DNA of 64,000 nucleotides from an uncultured Bacilli bacterium (GTDB taxonomy: Bacteria; Bacillota_I; Bacilli_A; RF39; UBA660). The notes beneath the pieces were generated by a model. The model was given only the letters and a program-made list of their open reading frames with translations. It searched no databases and was not told the origin of the DNA. Where the stretch lies: NCBI GenBank assembly GCA_934129885.1, contig CAKOWU010000001.1, positions 1-64,000 of the forward strand. Reading direction: 5' to 3'. Positions 16,430-23,648 of this stretch are shown here, piece after piece. Each line of letters begins with the position of its first letter. Position 1 is the first letter of the stretch. The translations under genes and the position numbers were made by a program.

Positions 16430-16646
16430 ATTTCTCGCCTCTATATCAATTATACCACATAAGGTGTTTTATTCGCAACTATAGAGTAATTATATAATGA
16501 TTGGTTAATATCTTATAAATAAGATTGAAAAACGACAGTGTGGAAAGATTGGTCATAGATGTCTGATTGATACTTTGCGTAAACTAGATATGTGTGTAGT
16601 TAAAGACGGATGGTAATGAAGACGCTGATTTATATGTGCGGAGGGG

Positions 16647-16676
16647 TTTACAATGACTTGTGTTTTAATGTATAAT
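16647..16676 (+). promoter_or_regulatory. Possible promoter of the NifU-like gene
   Basis: TTTACA (16647-16652), 18 bases, TATAAT (16671-16676). A transcript from it would leave a leader of only about 7 bases, so translation would be almost leaderless, or a further upstream promoter is used. Confidence 0.45.
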
Positions 16677-16689
16677 TGGTTTGGTGATA

Positions 16690-16941
16690 ATGATGCAGAT
16701 AAATGAAGAGACGGAAAAGATTAAAGAGATAATTGACAAGTTAAGGCCATTTTTGATAAGTGATGGCGGAAATATCGAGTTTGTAAAATACGAAGATGGT
16801 ATTGTATATATAAAGATGCTTGGGGCGTGTGCTGGGTGTGCTCTTATTGATACGACTTTAAAAGATGGTGTCGAGTGTGCGATTAAGGAGGAAGTTCCTA
16901 CTGTTAAAGAGGTTATTAATGTAACGAATTCAACTTTCTAG
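16690..16941 (+). CDS. NifU-like Fe-S scaffold protein (YutI-like)
   Basis: About 83 residues forming the NifU C-terminal domain: KLRPFLISDGGNIEFVKYEDGIVYIKMLGACAGC with the CxxC that binds an Fe-S cluster. Such single-domain proteins receive and pass on clusters. Start is uncertain: in-frame TTG 16681, GTG 16684, ATG 16690 and ATG 16693 all exist, and the only RBS-like run is GGTGATA. Its end overlaps the end of the convergent YutH-like gene by 12 bases; yutI and yutH are also near one another in Bacillus. Confidence 0.85.
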   Translation: MMQINEETEKIKEIIDKLRPFLISDGGNIEFVKYEDGIVYIKMLGACAGCALIDTTLKDGVECAIKEEVPTVKEVINVTNSTF

Positions 16942-17850
16942 CCACTCTATATAGAGGTTTGGGATATACCCTTTTATGAAGAGGTATATTTTTTTTAGGG
17001 TATCTTCAAAGTCACCTGCGAGGCTGATGATTTTTTCTATTTGTTTATCTGCGGCAAGTCCGTTTATTATAGCTTCAAATTGATCAAAATAATAAGTGGG
17101 ATAAAGCATTCTAGCAAGGAACATGAGACGTTCTCCGGCGGTTAGGTTATTGTGCGAGAGATAATATAAGATTTTATTTTCAATATCTGTTTTTGTTATA
17201 TTTGAAACGGCAGGTTCTTTAGCTTCAAAAAATGATGATTTAAAGTATTCACATATGTCTCTCACTCGCAGGTCTACGATTAAGTTAAGAGGATTATAGA
17301 AGTCAAACTGGGTGGAGGTGCTGTGAATTCTTTTATGGGACAAATAGTATTTGAAATTTTCTCCTGCGATTATATCGCATATTTGAATAGCTGTTTCACC
17401 AAGTCCAATGTAGTAGTTAAAACTATCTCTCAAAATAGGATGTGTGGTGCTGAGTTTAGAGAGTTGATATTCCAGATAGTCGTTTTTTTCTTCCCAGAGA
17501 TTTTTCCACGCTTTATATATGTTATCTTTGTTCATCATGACGCCAGTGAGGTTAATGATGTCTCTAAGGCTAACGGGTTCTTTATAATATTTTGCTTTAA
17601 GCAGGATATAAGGCAGTCCGTCAATTATCGTGGTGATTTGCCCTTCTCTATTCAAAATGATTTGGTGGACATAGATACGGGAGTTTAAAAGGTTTATATG
17701 CATATCATAAATTTTTTTTAGGTTATCGAAGTTACCATCGTATTTAACGAGATAATACCTGAAACCACTGATATCAAAATAGTACTGCCCTATACCTTGA
17801 TGAATATTATCTGGTACTAAATTATAAAAGTAATTAATGACATTTTTCAT
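16930..17850 (-). CDS. YutH-like spore coat kinase-fold protein
   Basis: 306 residues related to YutH/CotS-type spore coat proteins that share the aminoglycoside-kinase fold. Visible features: GFRYYLVKYDG, a likely nucleotide-lobe strand; WKNLWEEKNDYLEYQLSKLS; and YIGLGETAIQI. A clear kinase HxDxxxxN loop is not present, so it may be a structural pseudokinase, as thought for the family. The frame is open to 17940, but AGGTGATC just before the ATG at 17850 marks the start. This is the last host gene before the accessory island. Confidence 0.65.
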   Translation of the reverse strand: MKNVINYFYNLVPDNIHQGIGQYYFDISGFRYYLVKYDGNFDNLKKIYDMHINLLNSRIYVHQIILNREGQITTIIDGLPYILLKAKYYKEPVSLRDIINLTGVMMNKDNIYKAWKNLWEEKNDYLEYQLSKLSTTHPILRDSFNYYIGLGETAIQICDIIAGENFKYYLSHKRIHSTSTQFDFYNPLNLIVDLRVRDICEYFKSSFFEAKEPAVSNITKTDIENKILYYLSHNNLTAGERLMFLARMLYPTYYFDQFEAIINGLAADKQIEKIISLAGDFEDTLKKIYLFIKGYIPNLYIEWLES

Positions 17851-18087
17851 ATGATCACCTAGGGTCCTATATAAAATGATATGCGAGTTAAGGTAATTTA
17901 ATATTAAAATAGTTAAATAAGGATTATAAAAGAGATGCATTTCTGCATTACTTCCAAATTTTATGACACTCTATCGCCACCACAATAGTTTATTATCCAT
18001 TATAACTGCAAATAGCCCTTGATTTATAAGGCTTTGCAGAGGTCAATTTTTTTGTAAAATTAATATAGGTGCGTTCACTTAGCATGA
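17851..18087. other. Left edge of the accessory island
   Basis: No ORF. It holds a hairpin AGCCCTTG/TAAGGCT near 18012-18035. The sharp change in content between the YutH-like gene and the recombinase module places the island boundary here, but no direct repeat matching the right side could be proven. Confidence 0.35.
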
Positions 18088-18306
18088 TTAATCATTTTTT
18101 ATATTTGATGCAGTAAGTGATGCAAATAATATTTGAAGATACATATTTGCTTCTTCTTGATTTAACTTATTCATTGAATCTAGTGTTTTAATCGTATCTT
18201 GTAAAGCTTTAAATACTTTTTGATTACTATTATTTCTTTGCTGTTCAGCATATCTATTAACTTCTCTAACAAATGTAGCATAATCATATATCTCATTATT
18301 GCTCAA
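18088..18306 (-). CDS. Small hypothetical protein downstream of the serine recombinase
   Basis: 72 residues, mostly helical and polar (YDYATFVREVNRYAEQQRNN ... QILFASLTASNI). No family recognised. The frame can start at a GTG inside the ribosome binding site; AAGGAG lies 8 bases before the TTG at 18306, which I prefer. Probably an accessory gene of the integrated element. Confidence 0.55.
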   Translation of the reverse strand: MSNNEIYDYATFVREVNRYAEQQRNNSNQKVFKALQDTIKTLDSMNKLNQEEANMYLQILFASLTASNIKND

Positions 18307-18387
18307 TGTAGTCACTCCTTTCTTAAATTTATTAATTACTATTATAAAACATAAAATCCGTAAAAAACCATAAATATATCAGAAAAC

Positions 18388-18423
18388 AAAAAATAAGCCC
18401 TAACTAGATAACTAGTTAGAGCC
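18388..18423 (-). terminator. Terminator of the serine recombinase operon
   Basis: CTAACTAG pairs with CTAGTTAG across ATAA, extended by GC pairs; TTATTTTTT follows on the minus strand. Confidence 0.75.
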
Positions 18424-18427
18424 TATA

Positions 18428-20098
18428 TTAATCTTTACTATACTGATTTTTGCCTTTTCTACCATAAGGATTTCTTGCTAAATTTCTATTTTCATACTTA
18501 AAAGTTACCTCTGGTACAATATCATATTTAAAACATATAGTAATATTTCTATCTTTATCTATAACTATTTTATCTACTAACGTATCAATTAATTCTTTTT
18601 TTGGTTTATTTAAATCTAATAGTTTTTTTATTTTTTTAGTATAATCGGGCAAAATATTTGCTTTATTTTTCATTTTATATTTTTTAACATTTTGATCTTC
18701 TATCTTTTCGTTAATTTGTTTTAATTTTTGTTCAAATTCACTTGCTAATTCTTTATATGTATCTGCTGATATTACACCATCACACCTATCATTGTATAAA
18801 GTTTTTAATCTACCAGTAATCTTTTCTTTTTCTATTTGAAATTCTTTAACTATTTTATCAATATTAGTAGTTTCCTTATGAATACTTTTTACTACTTCAT
18901 CATTTAATTCTTTTATATTAAGTTCTTTTATTAATTTAGATATATACTTATTAATTTGTTCTAATACTTGTTCTTCTAAATAATTATATGGATAAAAATG
19001 AGAATAACACCTGCCTCTTACTGGATCTCTAGAATATCTATTGCAATTAACAGACCAATAATCTTGTTTTTTACGATAAAGAACTGTAAGTCTATTTTTG
19101 CACTCTTTACAAAATAACTTACCTTCTAATAATCTTTTTTCTCTATTTGTTTTAATTTCATAATTTCTTGTATTTCTTTTTCTTAAAGTATTAACATAAT
19201 TAAAGGTATCTTTATCAACTAATGGTTCATGGGTGTTTTCTACTATAATCCATAATTTTTCATCTAATGTTATCTTCTTTTTAGATTTATAACTGACTTT
19301 AGTTTGAGTATGTTGTACTAAATCACCAGTATATACTCTATTTGTTAATATTTTTTTTACTGTGGAGATATTCCAATTTTCTCTATCAATTAATCTTGAT
19401 GAATAATTAGTCTTTTTATATCCACTAGGTGTAATTACATTTTCCTTATTTAGTCTATTTGCTATTTCAGTAGGTCCAATACCATCAGCTCTCCATTTAA
19501 ATATCTTTTTTACTATTGAAGCAGTATCTGGATTTGGTATTAAATGTCCCTTATCTAATGGATCTCTCATATAACCAAAACATGGTAAACTTCCAACAAA
19601 TTTTCCATTCTTTCTTTTTTCATTTAATACATTTCTAATTTTTATCGAATTTTGTTTACTATAATAATCATTGCAAGCAATTATAAATGTTGATGAATCA
19701 TTGCTGGCTTGATTTTTAAAGCTATCGTACGATTCCAATATAGATATAAATCTTATATTATTTTCTGGAAAAAATGTTTCAATATAATAACCAGTCATAA
19801 CATGATCTCTACCTAATCTTGATAAATCTTTAACTATTACACAATTTATCTTTTTATTATTTATATCTTCTAGCATATTTTGAAATCCAGGTCTTTCAAA
19901 GTCTGTTCCTGAATATCCATCATCAACATATTCTTTAACCAAATTAAAATTATTATTTTTAACATAACCTCTTAATAATTCTTTTTGATTAATTACACTT
20001 TCACTATCAGATTCATATTTTTTATCTTTATCTTCTTGGGATAGTCTTATATAGATTCCAACATTGAAATCTATTCCGTTTAAGTAAGTATTATACAT
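18428..20098 (-). CDS. Large serine recombinase
   Basis: 556 residues. The resolvase-type catalytic domain is N-terminal with nucleophile Ser20 (GIYIRLSQED) and DLSRLGRDHVMTGYYIE; a recombinase domain follows (about 180-290, GYMRDPLDKG, GPTEIANRLN), then a zinc ribbon (CKECKNRLTVLY ... VNCNRYSR) and a coiled coil at about 400-490. This is the TndX/TnpX type that integrates and excises mobile elements by site-specific recombination. Start ATG follows AAAAGGAGGAATAA. It is the last gene of a chain of overlapping small ORFs, and marks the 18 kb region as a mobile element or its remnant. Confidence 0.93.
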   Translation of the reverse strand: MYNTYLNGIDFNVGIYIRLSQEDKDKKYESDSESVINQKELLRGYVKNNNFNLVKEYVDDGYSGTDFERPGFQNMLEDINNKKINCVIVKDLSRLGRDHVMTGYYIETFFPENNIRFISILESYDSFKNQASNDSSTFIIACNDYYSKQNSIKIRNVLNEKRKNGKFVGSLPCFGYMRDPLDKGHLIPNPDTASIVKKIFKWRADGIGPTEIANRLNKENVITPSGYKKTNYSSRLIDRENWNISTVKKILTNRVYTGDLVQHTQTKVSYKSKKKITLDEKLWIIVENTHEPLVDKDTFNYVNTLRKRNTRNYEIKTNREKRLLEGKLFCKECKNRLTVLYRKKQDYWSVNCNRYSRDPVRGRCYSHFYPYNYLEEQVLEQINKYISKLIKELNIKELNDEVVKSIHKETTNIDKIVKEFQIEKEKITGRLKTLYNDRCDGVISADTYKELASEFEQKLKQINEKIEDQNVKKYKMKNKANILPDYTKKIKKLLDLNKPKKELIDTLVDKIVIDKDRNITICFKYDIVPEVTFKYENRNLARNPYGRKGKNQYSKD

Positions 20099-20177
20099 TT
20101 ATTCCTCCTTTTATCTTACTTAATTGGGTATTAAGACGTGTCCATGGTAACATCAAAGTTAGAAAAGTGCAAATCAT
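20091..20177 (-). CDS. 28-residue ORF coupled to the serine recombinase
   Basis: Starts at an ATG overlapping the previous stop (ATGA) and ends 8 bases inside the recombinase gene. The product reads MICTFLTLMLPWTRLNTQLS then KIKGGINV. No separate ribosome binding site, so it would be translated by coupling. Similar short NTQxSKIKGG-type ORFs precede recombinases in related elements as I recall them; function unknown. Confidence 0.4.
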   Translation of the reverse strand: MICTFLTLMLPWTRLNTQLSKIKGGINV

Positions 20178-20272
20178 TTTGATTGCACTCCTTCCTCTTT
20201 TGATATTTCTTTGATTAAGTATTTTAAAATAAGATCTTTAAATGAAATATTATTCAAATAGGCTCCTTCCAT
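20174..20272 (-). CDS. 32-residue ORF at the head of the recombinase operon
   Basis: ATG behind AGGTGG. The product is MEGAYLNNISFKDLILKYLI followed by KEISKEEGVQSK, one amphipathic helix and a charged tail. Its stop overlaps the next start by 4 bases. Probably a small regulator or coupling peptide of the element. Confidence 0.5.
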   Translation of the reverse strand: MEGAYLNNISFKDLILKYLIKEISKEEGVQSK

Positions 20273-20458
20273 TATTAAACCACCTATTTAAATTTATGCT
20301 TATATTTATTATTTTTGAATTTTTTTCATACATATATCTACTTCCCTTCTTTTTATATTAGTATTACTAATAATATTATTAGAATTATTTATTATATTTA
20401 ATTTTTATATTATATTTATTATATTATTATTGAACTATATGTCTTTTGAGTGTTAAAA

Positions 20459-20503
20459 AAACATCTAACCCCTTAGAAAAAATCTTCGGGTAGGTCAGAT
20501 GTA
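20459..20503 (-). terminator. Terminator of the RHH/HTH operon
   Basis: ACATCTGACC pairs with GGTTAGATGT (one wobble), followed by TTTTTTT on the minus strand. The stem includes the end of the HTH gene. Confidence 0.7.
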
Positions 20504-20772
20504 AACTTTTCTTCATTAATATAAATTTTCCTTTGAAATTTATGTTTATATTCCATAATAATGTAATTATTATCTGCTAATTCTTTTAATAAGCTTGATA
20601 TTCTTCTTGGACCTACTCCAAGATAATTTCCTAAGTATTTATTATCAGCATAACAGTAACCTTCTTTATGCGATAAAAGCATAATTATTCCATATAAAAG
20701 TTTGTTACCAACACATATATTTCTATCTAAAATTATAAACCATGGTATTTTTACATATTTATCGTATTCCAT
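20473..20772 (-). CDS. Helix-turn-helix protein, replication-initiator N-domain-like
   Basis: 99 residues. The form KIPWFIILDRNICVGNKLLYGIIMLLSHKEGYCYADNKYLGNYLGV is the HTH_36 winged helix seen in plasmid RepA_N/phage replication initiators: it scans as start, open helix, then recognition helix RRISSLLKELADNNYI. No replication C-domain is attached. It could control element replication or transcription. Start ATG follows GGGAGAGTAATAA, right after the RHH gene. Confidence 0.65.
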   Translation of the reverse strand: MEYDKYVKIPWFIILDRNICVGNKLLYGIIMLLSHKEGYCYADNKYLGNYLGVGPRRISSLLKELADNNYIIMEYKHKFQRKIYINEEKFTSDLPEDFF

Positions 20773-20775
20773 TTA

Positions 20776-20928
20776 TTACTCTCCCTTCGTATTTGTTTTT
20801 AGTATTTCTAAGTAACCTCTTTCTAATAACTCTGTCATCATTTTAGAAATAGATACTCTATAAAATTTAGACATTAATTTAATTCTATTAAATAAGTCAA
20901 TTGGTAAATATAATTTAAATATCCTCAA
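20776..20928 (-). CDS. Ribbon-helix-helix-like small DNA-binding protein
   Basis: 50 residues, TTG start 8 bases after AGGAGGG. MRIFKLYLPIDLFNRIKLMS KFYRVSISKMMTELLERGYL has the beta strand then two helices of CopG/Arc-type repressors. Two bases separate it from the following HTH gene start region. The inverted repeat at 20946-20965 just upstream is a plausible self-operator. Confidence 0.6.
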   Translation of the reverse strand: MRIFKLYLPIDLFNRIKLMSKFYRVSISKMMTELLERGYLEILKTNTKGE

Positions 20929-20945
20929 ACTATCCCTCCTTCCTA

Positions 20946-20965
20946 AATAGGATGATTGTCCTATT
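20946..20965 (-). promoter_or_regulatory. Inverted repeat before the RHH gene
   Basis: AATAGGA-N6-TCCTATT, 7-bp arms, 18 bases upstream of the TTG start. Candidate operator of the RHH protein or a 5' leader hairpin. Confidence 0.5.
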
Positions 20966-21014
20966 ATTTTTACTATTTTTAATTAAAGCAGGATAAGAAG
21001 ATAGCCCCACAAAC

Positions 21015-21039
21015 AAAAAAACTCCTTATAATATAAGGA
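21015..21039 (-). terminator. Intrinsic terminator in the leader of the RHH/HTH operon
   Basis: TCCTTAT pairs with ATAAGGA across a 3-base loop; seven T follow on the minus strand. It lies between the leader peptide and the RHH gene, so it acts as an attenuator or ends a separate short RNA. Confidence 0.65.
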
Positions 21040-21059
21040 ATTGTTATGGTGCTATTCTT

Positions 21060-21077
21060 ATTTCGTACTTACGAAAT
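21060..21077. repeat. Perfect palindrome in the leader
   Basis: ATTTCGTA-CT-TACGAAAT, 8-bp arms with a 2-base centre. It sits among two other hairpins (21023-21039 and CCTAC/GTAGG near 21082-21094) in a 100-base stretch. Confidence 0.6.
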
Positions 21078-21156
21078 TCATCCTACTTTGTAGGTTCATA
21101 TAAAGGATGATTTATTAATATCTCCTTTATTTCTAATAATTGTTATTTTTGTTAAT

Positions 21157-21204
21157 TCATCCTATTATTATAAAAATTAAAAAATTAATAAGATGATAGC
21201 TCAT
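21157..21204 (-). CDS. 15-residue hydrophobic leader peptide
   Basis: MSYHLINFLIFIIIG, with an unusually strong AAGGAGGTGG six bases before the ATG. It lies after one intrinsic terminator and before another, upstream of the RHH/HTH operon. Either a translated leader peptide for attenuation or a tiny membrane toxin. Confidence 0.4.
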   Translation of the reverse strand: MSYHLINFLIFIIIG

Positions 21205-21231
21205 AATGACCACCTCCTTAAAAAATGGCAT

Positions 21232-21257
21232 AAAAAAAAGGAAGACAAATGTCCTCC
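21232..21257 (-). terminator. First intrinsic terminator in the leader
   Basis: GGAAGAC pairs with GTCCTCC (one G-T pair) and eight T follow on the minus strand. It is only about 30-50 bases downstream of the promoter at 21284-21311, so it can act as an attenuator. It may also end hsdS transcription. Confidence 0.6.
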
Positions 21258-21283
21258 AAATATAAATACTGCTATTTTACTAT

Positions 21284-21311
21284 ATTGTAGCACTTGACTT
21301 TAATAAGTCAA
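21284..21311 (-). promoter_or_regulatory. Promoter with overlapping palindrome
   Basis: TTGACT (21306-21311), 16 bases, TACAAT (21284-21289) on the minus strand. The -35 lies inside TTGACTT-TAAT-AAGTCAA (21294-21311), a 7-bp inverted repeat that could bind a repressor. Confidence 0.55.
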
Positions 21312-21399
21312 TAACTAAATTTTGCTTTTTTTTGTTTTATTTTTCTTTTTTTGACTTTTTTTGATATTTTTTAATTTTTTTGTGCCAAGTAATTTTTTT

Positions 21400-22479
21400 C
21401 TATACAAACATACTCTGCATAAGTCCTTTTTTTAGTTCTTGTAATTTATCTAATTTATTAGTCTCTAAATTTATTTTTTTGTCAAAAGTATCGAATAATA
21501 TTCCTATTTTCAACTGTTCGTCATTTTTATTAATTGATAATTTTAATGCTTCTAAATCTTTTTTCTGTATATTTGGTAAACCACTTCCAACTCTTAAATC
21601 CATAATTTTTTTTTCATTGTATTTTAATAAGTGATAAAGATAAGAAGTATTTACAGATGGTGAAATAATTTTATAACAATGTCCTCCACACCAAAATTTA
21701 GTTTTGTTAAAATTTACATAGCCACATGAATTTCCACCTTCACTAATTGTAATAGTATTTTCATTAGTATTATATTCGTTTAAATATCCTGAAGGTAATA
21801 TTCCACCGTTTAGCATATAATAATTACCCTTTTCTATTAACAAATCACTATTTATTTGTTTACCTTTTTCTATTATACAAATATCTGATAGTTTAATTTT
21901 ATTATTAGTTTTTGAAAAAACTGAACTATATTTACTTAATTTAAATAACTTAAGGTCTTCAATTTTCTTAGATTGAAGTTCTATTTTTTTATTAATTAAA
22001 TCTATAGTTTTAATTATCTTTTCTTCTTCTTTTTTATTTGATGTCTTAATTAATAAGGATTTAATATCATCACTTGTAATTGAGTCAATAGTACTTCCTT
22101 TAGATATTTTTTTCCAATAATCTTTCGTTTTCAAATAATCTAAATAATGATATACAAATTTTGAGGATTTTATTGAACATACACCTCTACCAATACAAGC
22201 ATTATAGTCAGATATTGCAATATCTCCTACAGGGGCTCTAACTGTCATAATTATGTCATTTTTATCACAAGTTTTAGTAACTTGCTTTGTAAATAATCTT
22301 GGAATAACTTTACCGTTATTTAAATCTGCATTACCTTGAATTAGTAATGTATCATTCGAATCATTTGTATAGTTTTCAGAATTAGGAGATTGTCCCATAG
22401 TAATTCTTGCAATATCGCATAATTTGTTTTCTTGCCATTCTTCTTCAAAACCATTAAATCTTATTTTAGGAACATTCAT
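21400..22479 (-). CDS. hsdS: Type I restriction specificity subunit HsdS (left, invertible)
   Basis: 359 residues with two target recognition domains (about 10-150 and 195-325) joined by helical conserved regions: KKIELQSKKIEDLKLFK at about 165-181 and the C-terminal KLDKLQELKKGLMQ. HsdS sets the DNA sequence recognised by the HsdM2S methylase and by the HsdR-containing restriction complex. The start region, the central helix and the tail are repeated in inverted orientation in the right hsdS, so recombination can exchange domains. It is transcribed away from the recombinase gene. Start: GGTGGTGAGATA before the ATG. Confidence 0.92.
   Translation of the reverse strand: MNVPKIRFNGFEEEWQENKLCDIARITMGQSPNSENYTNDSNDTLLIQGNADLNNGKVIPRLFTKQVTKTCDKNDIIMTVRAPVGDIAISDYNACIGRGVCSIKSSKFVYHYLDYLKTKDYWKKISKGSTIDSITSDDIKSLLIKTSNKKEEEKIIKTIDLINKKIELQSKKIEDLKLFKLSKYSSVFSKTNNKIKLSDICIIEKGKQINSDLLIEKGNYYMLNGGILPSGYLNEYNTNENTITISEGGNSCGYVNFNKTKFWCGGHCYKIISPSVNTSYLYHLLKYNEKKIMDLRVGSGLPNIQKKDLEALKLSINKNDEQLKIGILFDTFDKKINLETNKLDKLQELKKGLMQSMFV
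21401..21433 (-). repeat. Left arm of the outer hsdS inverted repeat
   Basis: 33 bases, 31 identical in reverse complement to 24749-24781; it encodes the common KKGLMQxMFV tail. Confidence 0.85.
21940..21987 (-). repeat. Left arm of the central hsdS inverted repeat
   Basis: 48 bases matching 24171-24218 in reverse complement with two mismatches; the 27 bases 21940-21966 are identical. It encodes the linker between the two recognition domains. Confidence 0.88.
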
Positions 22480-22496
22480 TATCTCACCACCAAACT

Positions 22497-22511
22497 AGTC
22501 CTTAAGTTTAA
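22497..22511 (-). repeat. Left arm of the inner inverted repeat flanking the recombinase gene
   Basis: TTAAACTTAAGGACT, identical in inverted orientation to 23617-23631. It lies just upstream of each hsdS start codon. Confidence 0.8.
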
Positions 22512-22574
22512 TACTTGAAAAGCAGTAGATAATTATTTTTATATATAATATCTTTGGAAAGGAGAAAGAATTTA

Positions 22575-23546
22575 ATGATTATTAAACCAAGAAAGATACT
22601 TTACAAAGATTGGATTTATACGTGGCTTATTGAGAAAAAAGATTATATTAAAGAATCTACTTATGCAAATTATTCGAATAATATTTTTAATCATATAATT
22701 CCTAAATTAGGGAACTACACATTAAAAGATATTAATCATAAGATTATTCAAGATTTTCTTTTAGAGTTGTCCAAAAATGGTAGGAAGGATAAAAAAGGTG
22801 GATTATCAGAAAAAACTATTAAAGATATTACAATTATTGTAAAAGGAAGTATAAAAAAAGGAATTAATGAAGGTAAAATAAAGCATATAGAATTATCATT
22901 TAATTATCCGAAGGATAATAAAGAAAAAAGTATATATATACTAACAAAGCGTGAACAAAATAAAATTACTAATTATGTTTTAGATAATATAAATACAAAA
23001 AATATAGGATTTTTAATATCCTTATACTCAGGAATAAGAATTGGCGAACTTTGTGCTTTACAATGGAAAGATATAGATTTTAAAAATAATAAATTAATAA
23101 TTTCAAAAACAATTCAAAGAGTATATATTAAGGACAAAGATAAAAATGTTTCTAAGGTTATTATCACAACCCCAAAAACTAAAAATGCTAACAGAGAAAT
23201 TCCAATTAATAAAGACTTTATAGAATTATTAAAACCATTAAAAACAGATAAAGAAAATTATATTTTATCTAACAATGATAAATATATTGAGCCAAGAACA
23301 TATAGAAAATATTTTAATAAGAAATTAAAAGAATTAAAAATAAAACATTTCAATTTTCATTCTTTAAGACATACATTTGCAACAAATTGTATTTCTTTAG
23401 GATGTGATTATAAAACGGTAAGTGAATTGTTAGGACACGCTAATGTTAATATTACTTTAAATTTATATGTTCATCCAAGATATTCTCAAAAGAAAAAATG
23501 TATAGATCTAGTAAGCAAAGTATTTCAAGAAAAAGTTAACAGATGA
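22575..23546 (+). CDS. Tyrosine recombinase of the hsdS inversion system
   Basis: 323 residues. N-terminal SAM-like core-binding domain (WIYTWLIEKKDYIKESTYAN), then the catalytic domain with Arg in SGIRIGEL, HSLRHT, LGHANV and nucleophile Tyr in LNLYVHP. Placed between two divergent hsdS genes bounded by inverted repeats, it matches the recombinases that shuffle hsdS in phase-variable type I systems. A TTG at 22554 is in frame, but AAGGAG precedes the ATG at 22575. Ends in TGA. Confidence 0.9.
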   Translation: MIIKPRKILYKDWIYTWLIEKKDYIKESTYANYSNNIFNHIIPKLGNYTLKDINHKIIQDFLLELSKNGRKDKKGGLSEKTIKDITIIVKGSIKKGINEGKIKHIELSFNYPKDNKEKSIYILTKREQNKITNYVLDNINTKNIGFLISLYSGIRIGELCALQWKDIDFKNNKLIISKTIQRVYIKDKDKNVSKVIITTPKTKNANREIPINKDFIELLKPLKTDKENYILSNNDKYIEPRTYRKYFNKKLKELKIKHFNFHSLRHTFATNCISLGCDYKTVSELLGHANVNITLNLYVHPRYSQKKKCIDLVSKVFQEKVNR

Positions 23547-23616
23547 CTTTTTCTTTTTGCAATAAAATCTCAAGAAAGTGTGTTATAATTAATATGTATG
23601 GTTTGGTATCTATTTA

Positions 23617-23631
23617 TTAAACTTAAGGACT
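23617..23631 (+). repeat. Right arm of the inner inverted repeat
   Basis: TTAAACTTAAGGACT, 18 bases upstream of the right hsdS start codon; partner at 22497-22511. Confidence 0.8.
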
Positions 23632-23648
23632 TGAAAAGTGGTGATAAA

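Noticed and set aside
16430..16680. Chain of tiny ORFs (for example one reading KIGHRCLIDTLRKLDMCVVK) before the NifU-like gene, one with a GGAGGGG site.
   Set aside because: The longest has no start codon and none resembles a known protein; could be a decayed gene but cannot be supported.
20273..20458. Very AT-rich stretch with TAATA repeats as a replication origin of the element.
   Set aside because: No iterons or DnaA boxes could be recognised; AT content alone is not enough.
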